This document shows positions 56,538-64,000 of a DNA stretch of 64,000 nucleotides, piece by piece (position 1 is the first letter of the stretch; each line of letters begins with the position of its first letter). Origin of the DNA: Agilicoccus flavus (GTDB lineage Bacteria > Actinomycetota > Actinomycetes > Actinomycetales > Dermatophilaceae). The stretch lies in contig NZ_JACYXE010000006.1 in assembly GCF_014857905.1 (NCBI RefSeq), forward strand, positions 124,001-188,000, given 5' to 3'. The notes below the pieces were generated by a model. The model saw nothing but the letters and a program-made list of their open reading frames with translations. It searched no databases and had not been told where the DNA came from. The translations under genes and the position numbers were made by a program.

Positions 56538-57437
56538 TCAGGGGAGGGCGGGGAGCACCGCGACGACGACCGCGATGAGCGGGATCGAGACGAACGTCGA
56601 GAGGGCGACGGCGCTCGCGGCCGTCTGAGGGTCGGCGCCGAACTCCCGCGCGAGCATGAAGGCGTTGACTGCGGTCGGCATCGCGCAGGCGAGGACGAGG
56701 CTCGCCAGCGGCACGCCGCTCAGGCCGGCCGCGAGGCCGACGCCGTAGGCGACGACCGGGACGACGACGGTCCGCAGGCCCACCGCGAGCAGGACCGGCC
56801 GCGTGAGGTGGAGGCGCTCGGAGCGGCCGAGCTGCAGGCCGAGGGAGAGCAGCACGAGCGGCACCGCGGCGGCCGCGAGGAGGTCGACCGCGCTCGCGAG
56901 CGGACCCGGCGTCGGCCATCCCAGCCCGCGCAGCAGCAGGCCGAGCGCGAGGGCCCACGTCACGGGGAGCAGCGCGACCCGCCGCAGCCCGGCGCCGAGC
57001 CCGCCGCTCGCCCCGAGCAGCGCGGGGCCGATGGTGAACATGACGAACAAGGCGGTGATGAAGATGACGAGGGCCTGGTCGAGGCCCGGTCGACCGAGGG
57101 CCAGCAGCGCGATCGGCAGCCCGAAGTTGCCGTTGTTGCCGATGATCGTGCACCCGACGACGACGCGGCGGCTCTCGCCCGCGAGGCGGGTCGCCGCGAG
57201 CCACGCGATCACCGCGGCGACCAGCATCGCCGCGAGGTAGGCGCCGACGAGGCGAACTCCGGAGGCGGCGGTCACGGTCGTCGTCGTCACGCTCTGGAAG
57301 GCGAGCGCCGGCGTGAAGCCGTACATGCTCACCTTGTTGACCGTGTCGACGTCGAGGGTGAACGACTTGGCCAGCGCGACGCCGACCCCCGCGACGAGGA
57401 CGACGGGCAGGATGACGTCGACGAGCGCGCTCAGCAC
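56538..57437 (-). CDS. AEC (auxin efflux carrier) family transporter
   Basis: The 299-residue protein has ten helices in two inverted halves. Typical AEC marks are LVDVILPVVLVAGVGVALAK at the start, TIIGNNGNFGLPIALLALG near residue 98 and CAMPTAVNAFMLAREFGAD near residue 253. Members export or take up organic acids such as malate; the malic enzyme gene 2 kb away makes that a reasonable guess only. GTG 57437 is chosen over GTG 57446 because a TAGAGT hexamer ends exactly 7 bases before it and overlaps the other codon; translation would be leaderless. Confidence 0.88.
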   Translation of the reverse strand: MLSALVDVILPVVLVAGVGVALAKSFTLDVDTVNKVSMYGFTPALAFQSVTTTTVTAASGVRLVGAYLAAMLVAAVIAWLAATRLAGESRRVVVGCTIIGNNGNFGLPIALLALGRPGLDQALVIFITALFVMFTIGPALLGASGGLGAGLRRVALLPVTWALALGLLLRGLGWPTPGPLASAVDLLAAAAVPLVLLSLGLQLGRSERLHLTRPVLLAVGLRTVVVPVVAYGVGLAAGLSGVPLASLVLACAMPTAVNAFMLAREFGADPQTAASAVALSTFVSIPLIAVVVAVLPALP

Positions 57438-57444
57438 AGCGCGC

Positions 57445-57450
57445 ACTCTA
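57445..57450 (-). promoter_or_regulatory. Leaderless promoter -10 (TAGAGT) of the AEC transporter gene
   Basis: On the minus strand TAGAGT ends 7 bases before GTG 57437. The same hexamer and spacing stand before the malic enzyme gene. Confidence 0.5.
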
Positions 57451-57482
57451 GGCGGTGGTCGCCCCCCGGACGGCGCGCGCCC

Positions 57483-57508
57483 CGCCCGACGGCACCCGCC
57501 GTCGGGCG
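57483..57508 (-). terminator. Terminator after yajQ
   Basis: Arms 57484-57493 (GCCCGACGGC) and 57498-57507 pair perfectly around ACCC, with one more C-G pair outside. It lies 18 bases after the yajQ stop on its strand. Confidence 0.6.
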
Positions 57509-57525
57509 CTCCACGCCCTGCAGCG

Positions 57526-58020
57526 TCAGCGGTAGTTGGTGAACTGCAGGGCGACGTCGAGGTCGGCGCCCTTGAGCATGGCGATGACGGCCTGCAGGTC
57601 GTCGCGGTTCTTGCTCGAGACGCGCAGCTCGTCGCCCTGGATGACCGGCTTGACGGTCTTGCCGAAGGAGTCGCGGATGAGCTTGCTCACCTTCTTGGCG
57701 TTCTCCTGGTCGATGCCGTCCTTCGTCGTGGCGACGAGGCGGTACTCCTTGCCGGACGCCTTGGGCTCGCCGTCGCCGGTGTCGAGGGCCTTGAGCGAGA
57801 CGCCGCGCTTGACGAGCTTGGTCTGGAAGACGTCGAGGACGGCGAGGCAGCGCTCGGGGGAGTTGGCCTTCATGACGATCGAGTCGCCGGAGGACTCGAT
57901 CGACGCGCCGACGCCCTTGAAGTCGTAGCGCTGGGCGATCTCCTTCGCGGCCTGGTTGAGGGCGTTGTCGACCTCCTGCGTGTCGACCTTGCTGACGATG
58001 TCGAACGAGCTGTCGGCCAT
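57526..58020 (-). CDS. yajQ: YajQ family (DUF520) nucleotide-binding protein
   Basis: The 164-residue product matches YajQ over its whole length: [20 protein letters not shown] at the start, [15 protein letters not shown], and the ending [11 protein letters not shown]. Members have two ferredoxin-like folds and bind nucleotides; some bind cyclic di-GMP and act with transcription regulators, so the role here is probably regulatory. AAGGAG lies 8 bases before the ATG. The upstream region carries short tandem repeats and a palindrome. The AEC gene lies downstream behind a terminator. Confidence 0.95.
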   Translation of the reverse strand: MADSSFDIVSKVDTQEVDNALNQAAKEIAQRYDFKGVGASIESSGDSIVMKANSPERCLAVLDVFQTKLVKRGVSLKALDTGDGEPKASGKEYRLVATTKDGIDQENAKKVSKLIRDSFGKTVKPVIQGDELRVSSKNRDDLQAVIAMLKGADLDVALQFTNYR

Positions 58021-58033
58021 CCGGGCTCTCCTT

Positions 58034-58058
58034 CGGGTTCAGGTTCGGGTTCGGGTTT
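58034..58058 (-). repeat. Hexamer repeat in the yajQ leader
   Basis: On the plus strand GGGTTC/AGGTTC-type hexamers are repeated about four times just upstream of the yajQ ribosome binding site. On the mRNA this reads as CCCGAA-like units. Confidence 0.6.
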
Positions 58059-58060
58059 CG

Positions 58061-58084
58061 TCGACCCGTCGGTCGACGGGTCGA
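58061..58084. other. Perfect palindrome upstream of yajQ
   Basis: CGACCCGTCG (58062-58071) and CGACGGGTCG (58074-58083) are exact inverted arms with GT between; one further T-A pair extends the match. It may be an operator or an mRNA hairpin in the yajQ leader. Confidence 0.5.
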
Positions 58085-58143
58085 TCTCGGGGCGGCCCGC
58101 AGCTGTCGCGGCGGTCCGGAGATGTCGGTGCGGACCCGCGTGC

Positions 58144-58191
58144 GGACCTCCATGAGGACCTCCATGAGGACCTCCGTCAGGACCTCGATGA
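58144..58191. repeat. Four 12-bp tandem repeats upstream of yajQ
   Basis: GGACCTCCATGA is present twice exactly (58144-58155, 58156-58167), followed by two variants (58168-58179 and 58180-58191). They lie in the 254-base gap between yajQ and tRNA-Tyr, where no gene is credible. Confidence 0.85.
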
Positions 58192-58254
58192 GGGCACCGC
58201 CGCGGCCCGTTCCGCACGGCCCGCGGCGATTGGTCCACCGGGGCATCGGCTTGC

Positions 58255-58260
58255 TATCCT
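58255..58260 (+). promoter_or_regulatory. tRNA-Tyr promoter -10 (TATCCT)
   Basis: TATCCT lies 14 bases before the mature tRNA, with an extended TGC in front. TTGGTC at 58230-58235 is a possible -35, with a long spacer of 19 bases. Confidence 0.5.
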
Positions 58261-58274
58261 CGCAGACGCACCGC

Positions 58275-58355
58275 GGCAGGTTGCCCGAGCGGCCAATGGG
58301 AGCGGACTGTAAATCCGTCGCGAAAGCTTCGAAGGTTCGAATCCTTCACCTGCCA
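58275..58355 (+). tRNA. tRNA-Tyr (GTA)
   Basis: A complete cloverleaf of 81 bases: acceptor GGCAGGT pairs with ACCTGCC (58348-58354), discriminator A at 58355. The D arm is CCC/GGG, the anticodon loop CTGTAAA gives GTA at 58309-58311, a long variable arm (58319-58330) follows as in all bacterial tRNA-Tyr, and the T arm GAAGG/CCTTC has loop TTCGAAT. The CCA end is not encoded: the next bases are CCC. A strong terminator follows. Confidence 0.96.
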
Positions 58356-58366
58356 CCCGTGCGGTC

Positions 58367-58399
58367 GAACCCCCCGGAGTCACCGACTCCGGGGGGTTC
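58367..58399 (+). terminator. Terminator of tRNA-Tyr
   Basis: Perfect 15-bp arms GAACCCCCCGGAGTC (58367-58381) and complement (58385-58399) around ACC, 12 bases after the tRNA. Confidence 0.8.
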
Positions 58400-58450
58400 G
58401 TCGCTTCCCGCCCGCGGACGTCGCGGGCGCACCGACGCAAGGAGCGCGCG

Positions 58451-59488
58451 ATGAAGCTCGGTCTCTCCCTCGGCTACTGGGGTTCCCGTCCGCCGGAGGG
58501 GGTGGGGGAGCTCGTCGCCGAGGCGGAGCGGCTCGGCGTCGACTCCGTGTGGACGTCCGAGGCGTACGGCAGCGACGCGCTGACGCCGCTGGCCTGGCAC
58601 GGCGCCGCCACGTCCCGGCTGCGGCTCGGCACCGCGATCGCGCAGATGTCGGCGCGCACCCCGGCCGCGACGGCGATGGCCGCCATCACCCTCGACCACC
58701 TCAGCGGCGGCCGGTTCGTGCTCGGCCTCGGCGCGTCCGGGCCGCAGGTCGTCGAGGGCTGGTACGGCGCCCCCTACGCCCGCCCGCTGGCCCGGACCCG
58801 GGAATACGTCGAGATGGTCCGGACCGTCCTGCGCCGGGAGGCCCTCGTGCACGACGGCGCGCACTACCGGGTCCCCCTGGAGGGTGGGACGGGCCTCGGC
58901 AAGCCGTTGCGCTCGACCGTGCGGCCCCTGCGGGCCGACCTGCCGATCATGCTCGCGGCGGAGGGCCCGAAGAACATCTCCCTCGCCGCCGAGATCGCCG
59001 ACGGCTGGCTGCCGTTCTTCCTCACCCCGCACGACGACGGGTTCGCCCGGGAACGTCTGCGGATCGGGTTCGACGCGCGCACGGACGGGGCGGATCCCGC
59101 CCTCTTCGAGGTCGTGTGCCCGGTCAACGTCGTCGTCGACGACGACGTCGAGGCCGCCGCCGACCGGCTGCGCCCGATGATCGCGCTCTACGTCGGCGGG
59201 ATGGGCGCCAAGGGCGCGAACTTCCACCTCGACGCCGTCGCCCGACTCGGGTTCGAGGCCGAGTGCGCCGCCATCCAGGACGCCTACCTGGCCGGGCGCA
59301 AGGAGGAGGCGATGCGCCTCGTGCCCACGTCGATGGTCGAGCAGATCGCGCTCGTCGGGTCGCGCGCGAAGATCCGCGACGAGCTCGCGGCCTGGGAGGA
59401 CTCGGTCGTCACGACGATGATCGTCGTCGGTGACGCGACCGCCCTGCGGACCATGGCCGTGCTGGTCGAGCCGGGCGCGCCCGCCTGA
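58451..59488 (+). CDS. LLM class flavin/F420-dependent oxidoreductase
   Basis: The 345-residue protein is a luciferase-like TIM barrel. Typical blocks are LGLSLGYWG at the start, LGVDSVWTSEAYGSDAL near residue 28, RLGTAIAQMSARTPAATAM near residue 58, LDHLSGGRFVLGLGASGPQVVEG near residue 77, LPIMLAAEGPKNISLAAEIADGWLP near residue 164 and the usual C-terminal SMVEQIALVG. It belongs to the branch often using coenzyme F420 in actinobacteria; substrate and cofactor are inferred. AAGGAG lies 7 bases before ATG 58451. Confidence 0.9.
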   Translation: MKLGLSLGYWGSRPPEGVGELVAEAERLGVDSVWTSEAYGSDALTPLAWHGAATSRLRLGTAIAQMSARTPAATAMAAITLDHLSGGRFVLGLGASGPQVVEGWYGAPYARPLARTREYVEMVRTVLRREALVHDGAHYRVPLEGGTGLGKPLRSTVRPLRADLPIMLAAEGPKNISLAAEIADGWLPFFLTPHDDGFARERLRIGFDARTDGADPALFEVVCPVNVVVDDDVEAAADRLRPMIALYVGGMGAKGANFHLDAVARLGFEAECAAIQDAYLAGRKEEAMRLVPTSMVEQIALVGSRAKIRDELAAWEDSVVTTMIVVGDATALRTMAVLVEPGAPA

Positions 59489-59598
59489 ACCGGCGCGCGG
59501 GGGTCCCCGAGGCCGACCCTCGACCGGCCGGTCCGCCGGCCTCGACCCGACGGCCGGATCGGGGCGTGGCCGGGGCGCCCCGGGTGTGACGCGCGCCA

Positions 59599-59604
59599 TA
59601 GAGT
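59599..59604 (+). promoter_or_regulatory. Leaderless promoter -10 (TAGAGT) of maeA
   Basis: TAGAGT ends exactly 7 bases before ATG 59612, and no ribosome binding site is present. Confidence 0.5.
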
Positions 59605-59611
59605 GGTTCCC

Positions 59612-61336
59612 ATGAGCAACGTCCCCCGCGCAGCCGCCATGACGCTCGAGGACGGACAGGAGGTCCCGATCCGCTGGAAGGGCTATCAGCTCATGAGCAG
59701 GCCCATGCTCAACCGGGGCACCGCCTTCACGCACGCGGAACGCCGGGCGCTCGGCCTCACCGGGCTGCTCCCGACGGGCTACTCCTCGATGGAGATGCAG
59801 GTCCAGCGGGTGTACAAGCAGTACAGCGAGCAGCCCGACGACCTCAGCAAGAACGTCTTCCTCACCGCGATGCGCGACCGCAACGAGGTGCTCTTCTACC
59901 GCCTGCTGGCCGACCACATCGACGAGATGTTGCCCATCGTCTACACGCCGACGATCGGCCTCGCCATCGAGCGGTACAGCGACTGGTACAACAAGCCGCG
60001 CGGGGTGTTCCTCTCGATCGACCGGCCCGACGAGGTCGCCGAGTCCCTCAGCAACTACGGGCTCGGCGCCGACGAGGTCGACCTCGTCGTCGTCACCGAC
60101 TCCGAGGGCATCCTCGGCATCGGTGATCAGGGCGTCGGCGGCATCGCCATCACGACTGGCAAGCTGTCGGTGTACACCGCGGCCGCCGGGGTCCACCCCC
60201 GCCGCGCGGTGCCCGTCGTCCTCGACGTCGGCACCGACAACCTCAAGCTCCTCAACGACCCGCTCTACCTCGGCGAGCGGCACGCGCGGGTCCGCGGCGA
60301 GCGCTACGACGAGTTCATCGAGCACTTCGTCGAGACGGTCGTGGAGCTGTTCCCCAACGCGATGCTGCACTGGGAGGACTTCGGGACGGCCAACGCGCAC
60401 CGCATCCTGTCGAAGTACCGCGACCGGTGCTGCACGTTTAACGACGACATCCAGGGCACGGCCGCGGTCGTGCTCGGGGCGGCCGTCGCCGCGGCCCGGG
60501 CGAACAACACGCGCATGAGCGACCAGCGGGTCGTCGTGCACGGTGCGGGCACGGCCGGCGTCGGGATCGTCACCCTCATGCGCGACACGATGATGATGGA
60601 GGGCCTGACCGAGGCCGAGGCCAACGCGCGGTTCTGGTGCCTCGGGCGCGGGGGGCTCATCACGACCGCCCAGGGCGAGGCCGAGGGCATTCTCGACTAC
60701 CAGCGCCCGTTCGCCCGCGAGGCCGACGAGGTGGCGCGCTGGGGCACCGGCCCGAACGGCCGGATCGGTCTCGACGACGTGGTCCGCAACGTCCACCCCA
60801 CGATCCTCATCGGGACGTCCGCGCAGACGGGGGCGTTCACCGAGAGCGTCGTCAAGGAGATGGCCTCGCACGTCGAGCGGCCGATCATCATGCCGCTGTC
60901 CAACCCCACGTCACGCGCGGAGGCCCGCCCGGTCGACCTCCTCGAGTGGACCGACGGGGCCGCGCTCATCGCCACCGGCTCGCCGTTCGACCCGGTCGTG
61001 CGCGGCGACATCACCTACGAGATCGCGCAGGCCAACAACGCGCTCGTCTTCCCCGGCCTCGGGCTCGGGGTGGCCGTCTGCCGCGCGACGCGCGTGTCCG
61101 ACGGCATGATCGCCGCGGCCGCCGAGGCCGTCGCCGAGACGGTCGACGCCGCCCGCCCCGGCGCGCGGCTCCTGCCCAGCGTGCGCGAGCTGCGTGCGGT
61201 GTCCGCGTCCGTCGCGCTCGCCGTGTGCAAGGCGGCCGACGCGGAGGGGCTGGCCCGCACCCCGGTCGTCGACCCCGTCCAGCAGGTGTTCCAGCGCATG
61301 TGGCGCCCCGCCTACGGCGACATCGACTTCGACTGA
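59612..61336 (+). CDS. maeA: NAD-dependent malic enzyme, large (MaeA/SfcA) type
   Basis: Oxidatively decarboxylates malate to pyruvate with reduction of NAD. The 574-residue protein is of the long type. Motifs: MLPIVYTPTIGLAIERYS near residue 109, GILGIGDQGVGGIAI near residue 168, MLHWEDFGTANAHRIL near 252, CTFNDDIQGTAAVVLGA near 273, the NAD loop VVVHGAGTAGVGIV near 305, and IIMPLSNPTSRAEA near 428. ATG 59612 is preferred over an in-frame ATG 9 bases upstream because of the -10 spacing. With the AEC transporter and KorAB nearby the region touches C4 acid metabolism, but the genes are separate units. Confidence 0.94.
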   Translation: MSNVPRAAAMTLEDGQEVPIRWKGYQLMSRPMLNRGTAFTHAERRALGLTGLLPTGYSSMEMQVQRVYKQYSEQPDDLSKNVFLTAMRDRNEVLFYRLLADHIDEMLPIVYTPTIGLAIERYSDWYNKPRGVFLSIDRPDEVAESLSNYGLGADEVDLVVVTDSEGILGIGDQGVGGIAITTGKLSVYTAAAGVHPRRAVPVVLDVGTDNLKLLNDPLYLGERHARVRGERYDEFIEHFVETVVELFPNAMLHWEDFGTANAHRILSKYRDRCCTFNDDIQGTAAVVLGAAVAAARANNTRMSDQRVVVHGAGTAGVGIVTLMRDTMMMEGLTEAEANARFWCLGRGGLITTAQGEAEGILDYQRPFAREADEVARWGTGPNGRIGLDDVVRNVHPTILIGTSAQTGAFTESVVKEMASHVERPIIMPLSNPTSRAEARPVDLLEWTDGAALIATGSPFDPVVRGDITYEIAQANNALVFPGLGLGVAVCRATRVSDGMIAAAAEAVAETVDAARPGARLLPSVRELRAVSASVALAVCKAADAEGLARTPVVDPVQQVFQRMWRPAYGDIDFD

Positions 61337-61385
61337 CCGTCGAGCCGGCCCGGAGGCCGGACGCGGCCCCGGCGTCGGGCCGCCG

Positions 61386-61419
61386 CATCCGGGTCCGGTG
61401 CGTGGGCCGGGCCCGGATG
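61386..61419 (+). terminator. Hairpin after maeA
   Basis: A 13-bp stem (61386-61398 with 61407-61419) with a single G-U wobble and an 8-base loop, 49 bases after the maeA stop. A shorter hairpin CCGGCC/GGCCGG lies before it at 61345-61360. Either could end the maeA transcript. Confidence 0.55.
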
Positions 61420-61434
61420 GGGCACCATCGTCAC

Positions 61435-61512
61435 GTGCCCGAACCGTGCGCGAGGGAGAATCCCCCGCCGCCGCCCGCCGTGCCCACCCGACGTCACCCT
61501 GGGAGTCGCTGA
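61435..61512 (+). CDS. Possible 25-residue Pro-rich leader peptide before the MFS symporter
   Basis: GTG 61435 opens a 25-codon frame that ends in TGA at 61510-61512, sharing its last base with the ATG of the MFS gene (TGATG). It contains five consecutive Pro codons (61462-61476), a classic ribosome-stalling string. CACCAT 6 bases before the GTG could be a weak leaderless -10. The frame may be chance, but the exact overlap and the Pro run are suggestive of regulated translation. Confidence 0.3.
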   Translation: MPEPCARENPPPPPAVPTRRHPGSR

Positions 61513-62963
61513 TGCCCGCCCCCGTCCGGCCCCACGTCGCGGACCCGCCGTCGCGCAGCAGGCGGCTCGACCGGCTGCCCTTCACCCGCGCCCACGCTCG
61601 CCTGCTCGGCGGCTCCGGCGTCGGCTGGGCGCTCGACGCGATGGACGTCGGCCTCATCTCCTTCGTCATGGTGGCGCTGGCCGCGCAGTGGCAGCTCGAC
61701 GCGACGACCCTGTCGTGGATCGGGTCCATCGGCTTCGTCGGCATGGCGATCGGCGCGAGCCTCGGCGGGTTGCTCGCCGACCGCATCGGCCGGCGGCAGG
61801 TCTTCGCGGTGACGCTGCTCGTGTACGGGCTCGCGACGGGGGCCTCGGCGCTCGCCGGGTCGGTGGCCGTGCTCATCGCGCTGCGGTTCGTCGTCGGCCT
61901 CGGCCTGGGGGCCGAGCTGCCCGTGGCGTCCACGCTCGTCGCCGAGTACTCGCCCCGGTCGGTCCGCGGGCGCATGGTCGTCGCCCTCGAGTCGTTCTGG
62001 GCCGTCGGGTGGATCCTCGCGGCGCTCATCGGCTTCCTCGTCGTGCCCTCGAGCCCGGACGGGTGGCGGTGGGCGCTCGCCGTCGGCATCGTCCCCACCC
62101 TCTACGCGGTCGTCGTCCGCTTCGGCCTGCCCGAGTCGGTCCGTTTCCTCGAGTCCAAGGGCCGTCACGACGAGGCCGAGGCGGCCGTCCGCTCCTTCGA
62201 GGACAGCCCGGCCTGGCGGGCCTCCGCCCGGGCGGGGGAGGAGCCCGCGGGCGCGCACCGAACGGCCGCCGCCGCTGAGGGCGTCCGGTCCGTCGAGGGC
62301 GTCCGGTCCGCCGAGGCTGCCGGGCTCGGCGCGCACGAGGTCGAGCTCGACGACGCGTCGGGGGCAGCGCGCCCGGGCCTGTGGTCGAGGGCGTTCCGCC
62401 GCCGCACCACCGCCCTGTGGACCGTCTGGTTCCTCGTCAACTTCTCCTACTACGGCGCCTTCATCTGGCTGCCGACCCTCATCGCCAAGCAGGGCTTCCC
62501 CGTCGTCAAGTCCTTCGAGTACACCCTGCTCATCACGCTCGCCCAGCTGCCCGGTTACGCGCTCGCGGCCTGGCTCATCGAGGTGTGGGGGCGCCGGGCG
62601 ACCCTCGCCGTCTTCCTCGCGGGGTCGGCCCTCTCCGCGGGCGCGTTCGGGCTCGCGCAGGGCGCCACCTGGCTCGTCGTCACGGGCGCCTGCCTGTCGT
62701 TCTTCAACCTCGGGGCCTGGGGCGCCCTGTACGCCGTCTCGCCCGAGATCTACCCCACGTCGATCCGGGCGACCGGCACCGGCGCCGCGGCCGCGTTCGG
62801 CCGGATCGCGAGCATCATCGCCCCGCTGTCGGTCCCGGTGTTCCTCGGCTGGGGCGGCCAGCCCTTCGTCTTCGCCGTCTTCGGGATCGCGTTCGCCGTC
62901 GCCGCGCTCGCGGCCCTCTTCCTCCCGGAGCAGACGGACGTCTCCCTCGACGCCGTCACCTGA
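61512..62963 (+). CDS. MFS transporter, sugar/aromatic-acid:H+ symporter type
   Basis: The 483-residue protein has twelve helices. It shows ALDAMDVGLISFVMVAL in helix 1 with the acidic residue of the metabolite:H+ symporters, GGLLADRIGRRQVF after helix 2, GLGAELPVASTLVAEYSP, PESVRFLESKG after helix 6 and PEIYPTSIRATGTG near residue 415. The long cytoplasmic loop between halves (about residues 235-290) contains a duplicated hexapeptide. ATG 61512 has GGGAG 7 bases upstream and overlaps the stop of a short leader frame. Substrate unknown. Confidence 0.88.
   Translation: MPAPVRPHVADPPSRSRRLDRLPFTRAHARLLGGSGVGWALDAMDVGLISFVMVALAAQWQLDATTLSWIGSIGFVGMAIGASLGGLLADRIGRRQVFAVTLLVYGLATGASALAGSVAVLIALRFVVGLGLGAELPVASTLVAEYSPRSVRGRMVVALESFWAVGWILAALIGFLVVPSSPDGWRWALAVGIVPTLYAVVVRFGLPESVRFLESKGRHDEAEAAVRSFEDSPAWRASARAGEEPAGAHRTAAAAEGVRSVEGVRSAEAAGLGAHEVELDDASGAARPGLWSRAFRRRTTALWTVWFLVNFSYYGAFIWLPTLIAKQGFPVVKSFEYTLLITLAQLPGYALAAWLIEVWGRRATLAVFLAGSALSAGAFGLAQGATWLVVTGACLSFFNLGAWGALYAVSPEIYPTSIRATGTGAAAAFGRIASIIAPLSVPVFLGWGGQPFVFAVFGIAFAVAALAALFLPEQTDVSLDAVT
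62277..62312 (+). repeat. 18-bp tandem repeat in the MFS central loop
   Basis: 62277-62294 and 62295-62312 differ at a single base. In frame they duplicate six residues (EGVRSV/EGVRSA) in a loop that should tolerate length change. Confidence 0.85.
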
Positions 62964-63105
62964 GCCCCCCGCCCTCGGTGGACCGGCTCGCGCGACCGTC
63001 GTGCCGCTCTCGGGCCGACCTGGCAGACTCGCGCCCGGACCGCGTCTGCACCCGACGCCGGCCCCGGCGGCCGCGCCGAGACGATCGAATCCGCGAGAGG
63101 ACCCC

Positions 63106-63762
63106 ATGGCGACCCGAGCGACCCCCGACGACCCGACCCGCCGCGAGACCGGCACGAGCGCATCCTCCGTACCCGACGTGCCCGGGCCCCGCGCCCGCGG
63201 CCTCGGGGCCCGCGACCTCGCGTACGTGGCGACGTTCGCGGCGCTCATCGTCGTGCTCGGGCTGCCCGGGGCGATCTTCGCCTTCGGCAGCGGCGTCCCC
63301 ATCACCCTGCAGACGTTCGGCGTCATGCTCGCCGGGCTGATCCTCGGCGGTCGCCGCGGCGCGCTCGCCTGCCTGCTCGTCGTGGCGCTGTGCGCTCTCG
63401 GCCTGCCCGTCCTCGCGGGCGGGCGAGGGGGGTTGGGCGTGTTCGCCGGCCCCACGGTCGGCTTCCTGCTCGGATGGGTGCCCGGCGCGGCGGTCACCGG
63501 GTGGCTGGCCGCGAGGCGTGCTCCCGGGTTCTCGGTCCCGTGGGGGACCGCGGGGGCGCTGCTCGGGGGGATCGGCGTCGTGCACGCCCTCGGGGTCCTC
63601 GTCCTCGCCTGGCGCGCCCACCTGGCGCCGTCTGCGGCCCTGACGGCCGACCTCGTCTTCGTCCCCGGCGACCTCGTCAAGGCGGCGCTGGCGGTGGTCG
63701 TCGCGGCCGCGGTGCACCGGGCCGTGCCGGGGTTGCTGCCTCCGCGCGGGGCGCGGCCCTGA
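63106..63762 (+). CDS. bioY: Biotin ECF transporter substrate-binding subunit BioY
   Basis: BioY is the membrane S component that binds biotin. The 218-residue protein has a ~38-residue hydrophilic N-terminus and six helices, with [24 protein letters not shown] near residue 66 and [25 protein letters not shown] near residue 103, both standard BioY blocks, and [16 protein letters not shown] near residue 186. GAGAGG lies 6 bases before ATG 63106. The ATPase gene follows after 28 bases. Confidence 0.94.
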   Translation: MATRATPDDPTRRETGTSASSVPDVPGPRARGLGARDLAYVATFAALIVVLGLPGAIFAFGSGVPITLQTFGVMLAGLILGGRRGALACLLVVALCALGLPVLAGGRGGLGVFAGPTVGFLLGWVPGAAVTGWLAARRAPGFSVPWGTAGALLGGIGVVHALGVLVLAWRAHLAPSAALTADLVFVPGDLVKAALAVVVAAAVHRAVPGLLPPRGARP

Positions 63763-63790
63763 GCGCCCGACGTCGTCCCAGGCCGACCGG

Positions 63791-64000
63791 GTGATCACGT
63801 TCGACGGGGTCGGCCACCGGTTCGGTGACCGGACCGTGCTGCGCGGCATCGACCTCGACCTGAGGGAGAGGTTCGTCGGCGTGGTCGGCGCCAACGGATC
63901 CGGGAAGTCGACGCTGGCGCGGTGCGTCAACGGGCTCGTCCGGCCGACGTCGGGGCGGGTCGTCGTCGACGGCCTGGACGTCGGGCGGCAGACCGCCCGG
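63791..64000 (+). CDS. bioM: Biotin ECF transporter ATPase BioM, 5' part, cut by window end
   Basis: Seventy codons are visible from GTG 63791. The product has the A-loop region ([20 protein letters not shown]) and Walker [10 protein letters not shown] near residues 34-42, followed by [20 protein letters not shown]. This is an ABC ATPase of the energy-coupling-factor type; its place after bioY identifies it as BioM. A bioN gene for the transmembrane T component would be expected just beyond the window. Confidence 0.85.
   Translation, partial: MITFDGVGHRFGDRTVLRGIDLDLRERFVGVVGANGSGKSTLARCVNGLVRPTSGRVVVDGLDVGRQTAR

Noticed and set aside
53274-57542. A 1422-codon open frame on the plus strand
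   Set aside because: It runs antisense to korA, the MFS, the AEC gene and part of yajQ, and out of frame through htpX. Composition is Arg/Gly/Ala-rich with no domain.
57431-58246. Minus-strand frame with EVLM repeats upstream of and across yajQ
   Set aside because: It overlaps all of yajQ in another frame; the yajQ frame has full family conservation and a good ribosome binding site.
58122-58454. Open frame with repeated MRTS units on the plus strand
   Set aside because: It is created by the 12-bp repeats and runs through tRNA-Tyr and its terminator, so it cannot be a normal gene.

Overview
The window reads as chromosomal core sequence from a very G+C-rich, high-GC3 actinobacterium. The markers are a mycothiol S-conjugate amidase (Mca), an MptB-like polyprenol-phosphomannose mannosyltransferase, an LLM/F420-type oxidoreductase, a menaquinone pathway with a MenJ-like reductase, and a gene order in 477-10066 that parallels Mycobacterium tuberculosis Rv1080c-Rv1095. 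The cell-envelope and ECF-transporter content would suit Micrococcales, but genus cannot be decided here. I see no prophage, insertion sequence, CRISPR array or defence island.

Layout. 1-379 is the 3' end of an NlpC/P60 peptidase. 477-10066 holds greA, a DUF4307 protein, mca, a small membrane protein, hemolysin III, a short Z-prenyl diphosphate synthase, an MptB-like mannosyltransferase, phoH2, a secreted transglycosylase-like protein and coaA. 10268-18632 is glmS-acpS-nnr-hydrolase-tsaE-tsaB-rimI-tsaD: amino sugar supply, ACP activation, NAD(P)HX repair and t6A tRNA modification. 18640-24128 carries a CaCA-type exchanger, a lipoprotein NagZ, ribokinase, a small secreted protein and a degenerate PfkB-like protein. 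24209-48713 is a respiratory supercluster: menD, an Eis-like acetyltransferase, isochorismate synthase, menG, menJ, the complete 14-subunit complex I operon nuoA-N and a long-chain polyprenyl diphosphate synthase. These genes make the quinone ring, methylate it, saturate its side chain, supply the side chain and reduce the product. 49075-57437 has a TetR regulator with its own operator, a korA-korB-rarD operon, htpX and two transporters. 57526-64000 has yajQ, tRNA-Tyr, an LLM oxidoreductase, NAD-malic enzyme, an MFS symporter and the start of a biotin ECF transporter (bioY, partial bioM).

Gene starts show two styles. Operon-internal genes use ATGA, GTGA or TGATG stop/start overlaps. Several first genes have an actinobacterial -10 (TANNNT) ending only 6-7 bases before the start codon, which is the signature of leaderless mRNAs. 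The most interesting non-coding signals are a perfect 10-bp-arm palindrome in front of hemolysin III, a perfect 8-bp-arm palindrome in front of the TetR gene, a CRP/GlxR-like 16-mer in front of the menJ-nuo cluster, and two short upstream ORFs that end exactly on the starts of nuoA and an MFS gene. No clearly unprecedented system was found. The degenerate PfkB-like protein and the two uORFs are the least explained items.
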